Positions 58,893 through 64,000 of a DNA stretch of 64,000 nt are shown here, in pieces. Positions within the stretch are counted from its first letter, which is position 1. Every line of letters begins with the position of its first letter. Location of the stretch: NCBI RefSeq assembly GCF_026683955.1, contig NZ_CP113343.1:4774001-4838000 (forward strand), in the 5' to 3' direction. This stretch comes from Arthrobacter sp. MMS18-M83 (GTDB taxonomy: Bacteria > Actinomycetota > Actinomycetes > Actinomycetales > Micrococcaceae). The notes under the pieces are model-generated. The model saw only the letters and a list, made by a program, of their open reading frames with translations, did not search any database and was not told the DNA's origin. Position numbers and translations under genes: made by a program.

Positions 58893-60191
58893 GTGCCGGA
58901 TGGCTCTATCACCGGAGAGAACGATGCTCTTGTAGCAGGTCGATACAGGCTGGGAAGCCTGATCGGCCGCGGAGCGACGGCGTCCGTGTACCAGGCACAG
59001 GATGAGAGACTGGGCCGCGACGTGGCGCTGAAACTCTTTGCTCCGCTATTGGGAGGCCCGGACGAGCTCGCCCGGCACGAAAACGAAATGCGGCTCTTGG
59101 CGACATTCAATCATCCCTCGCTCGTCACTCTCTTGGACGCGGGTACCGACCATCGGGACCCGGAGCATGCCCGGACATTCCTCACCATGGAACTGATTCA
59201 CGGTCCGGACCTGTATGCCAAGTTGCGGGACCGACCGCTGACGACACAGGATGTAGCCAACATAGGAGCGGATCTGGCTTCGGCCCTGGAATACGTCCAT
59301 GGGCGCGGGATCATCCACCGCGATATCAAACCCGCGAATGTCCTCCTGCCTGACGCCCCCGTAGGATCCCCCATCCGGGCCAAGCTCACCGACTTCGGAA
59401 TCGCGCGCATCATCGAGGGGACGCGCTTGACCGCAACAGGCACCATGGTGGGAACCGCCGCCTACCTGAGCCCGGAACAGGCCACCGGCTCTGCCCTCGG
59501 ACCGGCTAGCGATATCTACTCCCTCGGACTTCTCCTCCTCGAATGCCTGACCGGAAAGCTCGAATACCCGGGAACCAGCGTGGAGTCGGCCGTTGCGAGG
59601 CTCCATCGCCCACCCCGTGTGCCGGAGGCCCTGGGGACACGGTGGGTTGACCTCCTCACCGCCATGACATCGACTGAGCCTTCCACACGGCCCGGCGCAC
59701 TAGAGGTTGAGCAAGCACTTCGGAGCGCCGTCAGTTCCGGCGTCCCTGCGGCGACGCCCGTTGGCGCCAGCGGAGCCACGCAGACCCTTCCCCGTATGCC
59801 CGACCGTCCGCCCCGGACAGCCAAGGCAACCATCCAGATGCGGGTGCGGCCCGCGGCAACGGCGGGCGAAATCGCGGGCGGGGGCGACGTCGTCGGGCCG
59901 GCCTTAAGAAACGGGCGCCAATGGCGAGGGAAGCCGGTAAGCCGCGCGCGCAGACCGGCGTGGGCTGTGGGCGCCGCACTTCTTACCGCCGCCCTGGTGA
60001 TCGTTGGTGTGAGCGCCTTCCAGCCCCCTGCTCCCGCCGCCCCGGACCGGTCCGTTTCGGCAACGCCGACGCCCAGCACCCCTACGCCAACGCCCTCACC
60101 GAGCGTTGAGGCCTCGACGCCGGTTGCGCCTGTTCCGGTGGCACCGGCCCCGGGGCGGCACAAGGGCAACGGCAAGGGAAATGGCGGTTAG
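58893..60191 (+). CDS. Membrane Ser/Thr protein kinase without PASTA repeats
   Basis: 432 aa from GTG 58893 with GAGGGGAG upstream; the open frame upstream has no ribosome site. Hanks kinase domain 18-280: G-loop IGRGATASVY, Lys47 (ALKLF), catalytic loop HRDIKPANVLL (Asp144), DFG 167-169, activation segment GTMVGTAAYLSPEQATG. One membrane helix at 356-377, then only a short Pro/Thr/Ser tail outside, without sensor repeats. Substrates unknown. Confidence 0.93.
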   Translation: MPDGSITGENDALVAGRYRLGSLIGRGATASVYQAQDERLGRDVALKLFAPLLGGPDELARHENEMRLLATFNHPSLVTLLDAGTDHRDPEHARTFLTMELIHGPDLYAKLRDRPLTTQDVANIGADLASALEYVHGRGIIHRDIKPANVLLPDAPVGSPIRAKLTDFGIARIIEGTRLTATGTMVGTAAYLSPEQATGSALGPASDIYSLGLLLLECLTGKLEYPGTSVESAVARLHRPPRVPEALGTRWVDLLTAMTSTEPSTRPGALEVEQALRSAVSSGVPAATPVGASGATQTLPRMPDRPPRTAKATIQMRVRPAATAGEIAGGGDVVGPALRNGRQWRGKPVSRARRPAWAVGAALLTAALVIVGVSAFQPPAPAAPDRSVSATPTPSTPTPTPSPSVEASTPVAPVPVAPAPGRHKGNGKGNGG

Positions 60192-60214
60192 GAACCGGCG
60201 CCTGCGCTGACGAA

Positions 60215-60432
60215 CGATAGCTCTGGGGGTCGTACATGAACTCGCGGAGCTCCTGCGGGCAACGGCAGGCCACCGCGATCTTCCGTACCCACTCGACCGC
60301 GTCCCCGCGCGTCGGCAGTTCCAACACGGCGAACCCACCGGTGAGTTCGGAGCCCGGATAGATATCGGTGCTCACCGAGCCGTCGGCGGAAACCAGTACG
60401 GGATCGGTTTCCTCGTCGAATCCGCATCGAAA
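60215..60432 (-). pseudogene. YCII-related domain fragment
   Basis: Minus-strand sequence DPVLVSADGSVSTDIYPG, LTGGFAVLELPTRGDAVEWV and CRCPQELREFMYDP matches the C-terminal half of YCII-type proteins that often accompany ECF sigma factors. The first about 50 residues are missing: upstream the reading runs into a terminator hairpin with no start codon. No stop follows at the expected place and the frame continues into antisense of the kinase gene. Probably a remnant. Confidence 0.5.
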
Positions 60433-60463
60433 AGGGGAGGTTCGGCACGCCGACCCTCCCCTT
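60432..60463 (-). terminator. Hairpin downstream of the DUF6458 gene
   Basis: AAGGGGAGG (60432-60440) pairs with CCTCCCCTT (60455-60463), with an inner TCGG/CCGA stem. It lies 14 bases beyond the stop of the gene at 60478-60735. Confidence 0.75.
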
Positions 60464-60477
60464 CGTTCCTACTGTTG

Positions 60478-60735
60478 CTAGATTCCGCCGTCGCGGGTGT
60501 CCCGGGTCACGATGCGGTCCCCCGTGACCGGGTCTACTGTGGCGCGGCTTTCGCTGATTCGGCGGGTCCGGCGCGGGCCGAACACGAAAACGGAAACGAT
60601 CAAGCCGATGACGCCGACAACCATGAGGATGTAGCCGACCATATGGAGGTCAATGAAAGACACGACATCTCCGGGGATGGCGAAGGCCAGGATGGCGCCT
60701 ATCGCGATAAGGAAAATGGATGATCCGATACCCAC
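60478..60735 (-). CDS. DUF6458 family small membrane protein
   Basis: 85 aa from GTG 60735, with AGGAGG seven bases upstream; the open frame continues to 60804 but lacks a ribosome site. Two membrane helices: SIFLIAIGAILAFAIPGDVV and MVGYILMVVGVIGLIVSVF, followed by an Arg-rich cytoplasmic tail (RRTRRISESRA). Common in Micrococcales, function unknown. Confidence 0.8.
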   Translation of the reverse strand: MGIGSSIFLIAIGAILAFAIPGDVVSFIDLHMVGYILMVVGVIGLIVSVFVFGPRRTRRISESRATVDPVTGDRIVTRDTRDGGI

Positions 60736-60954
60736 TGCTGTACCTCCTGCTGAACCGCGGACCCGGCGGTGGCGGGTATTACTAAGGTTACTTTGCATCG
60801 CCAAAGCTACACGTCAGCACCTCATCCGGCAACCACGCCCGGAGTATCCGGAATCCGGGCGGTACAACCTGAGAAAACTAAGGGTGCTTTGCTTTAAGGT
60901 GACCGCCGGGTACGGTCGATAGAAGGACGATATGTCTCTATTGGGGAGGTCAGC

Positions 60955-61296
60955 GTGGCAGGAAAGTTTGAACTGTTTGTCGATGCGCGGGAACGCTACA
61001 GGTTCCGGCTTAAGGCAGCGGACGGGACTGTCATGGCGGTCTCGAAGGATTTTGAGACAAAACGCGCCGCAGTGGTGGGAATCCGCGAAGTGCGGGCATG
61101 CGCGGGAATGGGACTGATCACGGACCTGTGCCCGGGCCAGCCGGCAGCACCCGGACCAACACCGGGAATCTCCGCGCCTGCCCTGCCCGAAGCGAGGCCG
61201 CCCCGGGGCCGGAATTGGCTGGGCCGAACCTCCATCACTCGCAGGCGCGGCCACAAAGCACTGACGTCCAAGAGATGGCTCGACCGGGTCAAATAG
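60955..61296 (+). CDS. YegP/DUF1508 family protein, copy 3
   Basis: 113 aa from GTG 60955 with GGGGAGG upstream. DUF1508 unit MAGKFELFVDARERYRFRLK, TVMAVSKDFETKRAAVVGI and CAGMGLITDLCP, then a Pro/Ala linker and a strongly basic end (ITRRRGHKALTSKRWLDRVK). Closest to copy 2 at 45571. A perfect hairpin follows. Confidence 0.8.
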   Translation: MAGKFELFVDARERYRFRLKAADGTVMAVSKDFETKRAAVVGIREVRACAGMGLITDLCPGQPAAPGPTPGISAPALPEARPPRGRNWLGRTSITRRRGHKALTSKRWLDRVK

Positions 61297-61312
61297 CAGT
61301 CGAACTGCAGAA

Positions 61313-61341
61313 CTGGCCGGGACTCAATGAGTCCCGGCCAG
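61313..61341. terminator. Perfect palindrome between convergent genes
   Basis: 14-base arms (61313-61326 and 61328-61341) around a single base. It lies between the convergent YegP-like and cytidine deaminase-like genes and probably terminates both. Confidence 0.85.
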
Positions 61342-61352
61342 TCCCATTGCGC

Positions 61353-61805
61353 TTAGTACGTCCTCATGGCTTCCGGCGGTTGGGTGGTCCATTCGGTCTC
61401 GGTGGCGCGCATCCAGGGATACGGCAGGAGTTCCTCCAAGCCGACACTTCCAACCTCTCCCCCGGCATCAACCAGGACAGTTGCCTCGGCCGCAAAGTTC
61501 CGCAGCAGCTCCCGGCAAACCCCGCAAGGGTTGGTGACCTGGGGTTCGCCGTGTTCGTCCATGCTCACTGCGACGGACGACCGGATGGAGGCTTCCTGCG
61601 CGATGCGGGCATTGGCGAGGGCGCTGGATTCGGCACACACGTTGATTCGTTTCGAGCCGATGTGAAGGCCCAGGTAGATCGCCCCTGACTCGCCTCGCAT
61701 CGCCGCGGCCACCCGGTGGTTCTCGCCGTGGTGGGCGGTGAGAAGCAGCTGACGGGCCGCAGTGTAGAGCTCCACATCGGACTGGCTGAGGTCAAACGAG
61801 ATCAC
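61353..61805 (-). CDS. Cytidine deaminase-like (CDA fold) zinc hydrolase
   Basis: 150 aa from GTG 61805, with GGAAGG upstream. Zinc-deaminase motifs: Cys57 and the proton-shuttle Glu59 in NVCAESSALANA, and Cys94/Cys97 in TNPCGVCRELL. Length and the CAES/PCGVC pair place it with cytidine or blasticidin-S deaminases rather than with deoxycytidylate or tRNA deaminases. It starts 4 bases after the stop of the MFS gene and is likely cotranscribed with it. Confidence 0.85.
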   Translation of the reverse strand: MISFDLSQSDVELYTAARQLLLTAHHGENHRVAAAMRGESGAIYLGLHIGSKRINVCAESSALANARIAQEASIRSSVAVSMDEHGEPQVTNPCGVCRELLRNFAAEATVLVDAGGEVGSVGLEELLPYPWMRATETEWTTQPPEAMRTY

Positions 61806-61809
61806 ATTC

Positions 61810-63117
61810 CTACCTTCCAATGAAGATGCCGTTCTTCCGCCGCGCCAGCACGTAGAACACGATGCTCAGTGCGGACAGGACGGCCACATAGACCGGGAAG
61901 ATCCACGATGCATTCACGGACTGAAGCCAGACCAGCAGGTAAGAAGCCGTGCCGCCGAAGAGGGCGACGCCGATTCCGTAGCCGAGTGCAGTTCCGGCGC
62001 CACGGCAGGACTTCGGCATCAGGGAACTTGTGACGACGTTGTAGAGGGTCATGTTCAGGACCAGGACCACCGAGCCGCCCAGGAGGACCGCAGCGAATCC
62101 GCCGATGCCTGGACGGACGTACATCAGCATCAAGAAGACCGAAGGAATGGACAGCGCACGAGTGATCAGGAACCACTTCGAAATCGACCGACCATCGGCG
62201 AGTTTGCCGATCACCAGGCTGCCGACAACCAGCACCACACCAAGAATGGTGGTGAGGGCGAAGACGGCGGTCGCGTCTTCCTTGAAGCCGCTGCGGGCCG
62301 CAGTGGGAAGTCCTGTGTTCCAGGCGTAGTTGTAGGCTTGGGCCGCTCCAACAACGAACGTAATCGCCAACACGCTTAGCCAATGCTTGCCCACCCCACC
62401 CCAGACCGCCTTCGACGAGGAGTTTTGGGCAAGCTCTTCCGGCTTCATGGTCTCCGGAAGGGTCCGGCGCAGGTAGACCACGACGAAACCAAACAGTGCA
62501 CCCACGATGAAGGGGACACGCCAACCCCAGTCAGCCATGACGGCACCACTCAGCATCAGGCTGCACAAATAGCTGACCAGCGAAGCAAGCAGGATGCCCG
62601 AGTTGACGAAGAAGGAGATGATGCCTGCGACGAACCCTTCGCGCCCCTCCGGCACCAGCTCGACGGCGTGGGCGGTGGAAAGGGGTGCCTCAACACCCGT
62701 GGAGATGCCCTGCACAACGCGGCAGACCAGGAGGATGACGCCGGCAGCGCCGCCGATCTGCTGGTACGTAGGGCACAAAGCGATGATCAGCGTAGTGATC
62801 GCCATCATCATGATGGACCAAAGCATCACTTTTCGACGGCCGATTCTATCCGCGAAGGTACCGAGCAGGACGCCGCCAAGCGGGCGGAACGCGAAGCCGA
62901 CGGCGAAGACCGCCAGGGCGTTGAGGGTTGCGGCGGTGGGGTCCTGCGAGGGGAAGAACTTTGGCCCGATGAATGCCGACAGGAGTCCGAAGACCATCCA
63001 GTCATACCACTCAAGGGTGTTCCCGAGTCCGAGGCCCAGCAGCCCACGTCGGATTTCCGGAGAGAGCCGGGATTTCCGGGCGCTCTCCGGGCCAGTCTTG
63101 ACGACAGTGTCAGTCAT
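61810..63117 (-). CDS. MFS transporter, metabolite:H+ symporter type
   Basis: 435 aa from ATG 63117 with GGAGG upstream. Twelve membrane segments; NTLEWYDWMVFGLLSAFIG at the N-terminus and the loop ADRIGRRKVMLWSIMMM mark the ProP/shikimate-type subfamily. Followed closely by the deaminase gene and divergent from an XRE regulator, which suggests uptake of a nucleoside-like or amino-pyrimidine compound. The substrate is not evident from sequence. Confidence 0.88.
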   Translation of the reverse strand: MTDTVVKTGPESARKSRLSPEIRRGLLGLGLGNTLEWYDWMVFGLLSAFIGPKFFPSQDPTAATLNALAVFAVGFAFRPLGGVLLGTFADRIGRRKVMLWSIMMMAITTLIIALCPTYQQIGGAAGVILLVCRVVQGISTGVEAPLSTAHAVELVPEGREGFVAGIISFFVNSGILLASLVSYLCSLMLSGAVMADWGWRVPFIVGALFGFVVVYLRRTLPETMKPEELAQNSSSKAVWGGVGKHWLSVLAITFVVGAAQAYNYAWNTGLPTAARSGFKEDATAVFALTTILGVVLVVGSLVIGKLADGRSISKWFLITRALSIPSVFLMLMYVRPGIGGFAAVLLGGSVVLVLNMTLYNVVTSSLMPKSCRGAGTALGYGIGVALFGGTASYLLVWLQSVNASWIFPVYVAVLSALSIVFYVLARRKNGIFIGR

Positions 63118-63475
63118 GATTCTTTCCTTCCTCCACACCTTCGCGGTGCGTGAGGGTACGGATCACCATTGCCGCCCGGAGGGTGGCAAGTGATCGAAAC
63201 TATCATTTTGGCTTGGTTCGGCAGGGCCGCACCAGCTCACCTCATGGGAGGAGAGTCAGCCCAGATAGCTACGCGTGCCTCTTCGTAGCGCTTGAATGCA
63301 AACGACGACATCCAGCCCGGCGACAAGGAGCTTGGACGGTGCGCTTGGATATCGCAGCATCAGCATGGAGAACACGAAGATGGACGTAGGGCGGGCTGGA
63401 CCTTCCGCCAGAAGGATGAAAGCGCCCACGTTTCCGATCGTGCAGCAAACTTCCCCACGTGATGCGACTCACATA

Positions 63476-63503
63476 ACTATATTGAAGATTTTCACCAGGT
63501 CAA
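63476..63503 (-). promoter_or_regulatory. Promoter of the MFS/deaminase operon
   Basis: On the minus strand TTGACC (63503-63498) and TATAGT (63481-63476) are separated by exactly 16 bases. Mirror image of the regulator promoter. Confidence 0.7.
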
Positions 63504-63547
63504 TGCTTTTTGAGAAATACCCCTCAGAAAGAATCTTCACCAAACCA

Positions 63548-63575
63548 TTGATTCGCTAAAATTTTTCACTATAGT
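63548..63575 (+). promoter_or_regulatory. Promoter of the XRE regulator
   Basis: TTGATT (63548-63553) and TATAGT (63570-63575) with a 16-base spacer; the ATG lies 34 bases beyond the -10 box. Confidence 0.7.
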
Positions 63576-63609
63576 TATGTGAGTCAGCTCACCGAGAGAA
63601 AGCTGGATC

Positions 63610-64000
63610 ATGACCAACGAGATCATTGCGGCATCCTCACCGGCCGGCACGAGCGCACTTCTTGCAACTGTCGGCAACAAGGTCCGCACCATGCGTAAGG
63701 ACAAAGGGATGACCTTGTCCAAACTCTCGGAGATCACTGGCCTCAGCCCGGCGATCGTTAGCCAGATCGAGCGTGGACTGGCCAATCCGTCATTCACCAC
63801 CTTGGCGCAACTGGCTCACGGCTTGGACATCCCTGTGGGGAAATTCTTCCTCGGGCAGGAAGAGACCAGGTCGCCCGTTGTCCGTAAGTCCGAGCGGCGA
63901 AACCTCAAAGGCGTTACCAAGAAGTCCGTGGGAGAGGCAGTCTATGAGCTGCTCACCCCGGATCTCAATGGCGCGTTGGAGGCCCAATGGATCGTGAGCC
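63610..64000 (+). CDS. XRE family regulator, probably with C-terminal cupin (cut by window end)
   Basis: Open from ATG 63610 to the end, 130 codons seen. HTH at about residues 22-77: KVRTMRKDKGMTLSKLSEI, GLSPAIVSQIERGLANPS, FTTLAQLAHGLDIPVGKFF. The following part (VVRKSERRNLKGVTKKSVG, YELLTPDLNGALEAQWI) is the usual entry into a cupin effector domain. Divergent from the MFS transporter and deaminase genes; mirrored promoters and the shared inverted repeat suggest it controls them and itself. Confidence 0.88.
   Translation, partial: MTNEIIAASSPAGTSALLATVGNKVRTMRKDKGMTLSKLSEITGLSPAIVSQIERGLANPSFTTLAQLAHGLDIPVGKFFLGQEETRSPVVRKSERRNLKGVTKKSVGEAVYELLTPDLNGALEAQWIVS

Larger units (their letters stand above)
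63466..63585. repeat. Perfect 16-bp inverted repeat, likely operator pair
   Basis: GACTCACATAACTATA (63466-63481) and its exact complement TATAGTTATGTGAGTC (63570-63585), 88 bases apart. Each arm contains the -10 box TATAGT of one of the two divergent promoters, so a protein bound to the arms would block both. The DNA here is much AT-richer than its surroundings. The remaining 63118-63465 would be a roughly 350-base leader for the MFS gene; no gene was found in it. Confidence 0.8.

Noticed and set aside
63296..63559. 87-residue plus-strand ORF in the divergent promoter region
   Set aside because: It crosses the -10 and -35 boxes of the minus promoter, has no ribosome site, and its sequence resembles no family.

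Overview
The window is chromosomal DNA of a high-GC actinobacterium. The protein families and gene order (actinobacterial ruvCAB-yajC-secDF-relA block, MurT/GatD lipid II amidation pair, pdxS/pdxT, two DUF222/HNH genes, GTG and TTG starts behind AGGAGG sites) point to Arthrobacter or a close relative (Micrococcaceae). This is an inference from gene content; no rRNA gene is present to confirm it. I saw no tRNA, rRNA, IS element, prophage or CRISPR array.

Layout. 1-3.7 kb: end of a flavin amine oxidase, a frameshifted DUF222/HNH gene and a frameshifted acetyltransferase. 3.7-32.5 kb: conserved housekeeping block, mostly on the minus strand: thrS, a HIT hydrolase, a CDP-alcohol phosphatidyltransferase, pdxS, pdxT, yebC, ruvC, ruvA, ruvB, yajC, secD, secF, relA, hisS, aspS. 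Plus-strand genes are interspersed: a second DUF222/HNH gene, an M3 peptidase, murT-gatD, an AbiEi-like gene, a DUF349 protein and a cyclophilin. 32.7-46 kb: accessory and stress region: an ECF sigma factor with an overlapping membrane protein carrying Asp-box repeats, a sedolisin divergent from glutamate decarboxylase, a class II amidotransferase, an XRE regulator, a hydrolase, two broken genes joined at their 5' ends (CDF transporter and SDR), and small stress-type proteins (SRPBCC, GlsB/YeaQ, YegP). 46-48 kb: gamma-glutamyltransferase. 48-58 kb: a LacI-controlled sugar-acid operon of nine genes (LacI, 2-hydroxyacid dehydrogenase, ManD, mannonate oxidoreductase, Zn dehydrogenase, MFS transporter, KDPG aldolase, KDG kinase, DUF4862), closed by a perfect hairpin. 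58-61.3 kb: a Ser/Thr kinase and small proteins. 61.3-64 kb: an MFS transporter and a cytidine deaminase-like gene, divergent from an XRE regulator that runs off the end; a perfect inverted repeat carries the -10 boxes of both divergent promoters.

How the genes work together. The 48-58 kb operon encodes a route from hexonates through 2-keto-3-deoxygluconate to pyruvate and glyceraldehyde 3-phosphate. It has no uronate isomerase and carries a Zn-dependent polyol/hexonate dehydrogenase, so the substrate may be L-gulonate, L-idonate or a ketoaldonate rather than D-glucuronate. This is the strongest candidate for an incompletely described system here.

Sequence quality. Six genes, including essential hisS and secD, each contain one single-base indel at a run or doublet, and removing or adding that one base restores a family-like protein in each. 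The simplest explanation is sequencing or assembly error, so these genes should not be read as true pseudogenes without checking reads.
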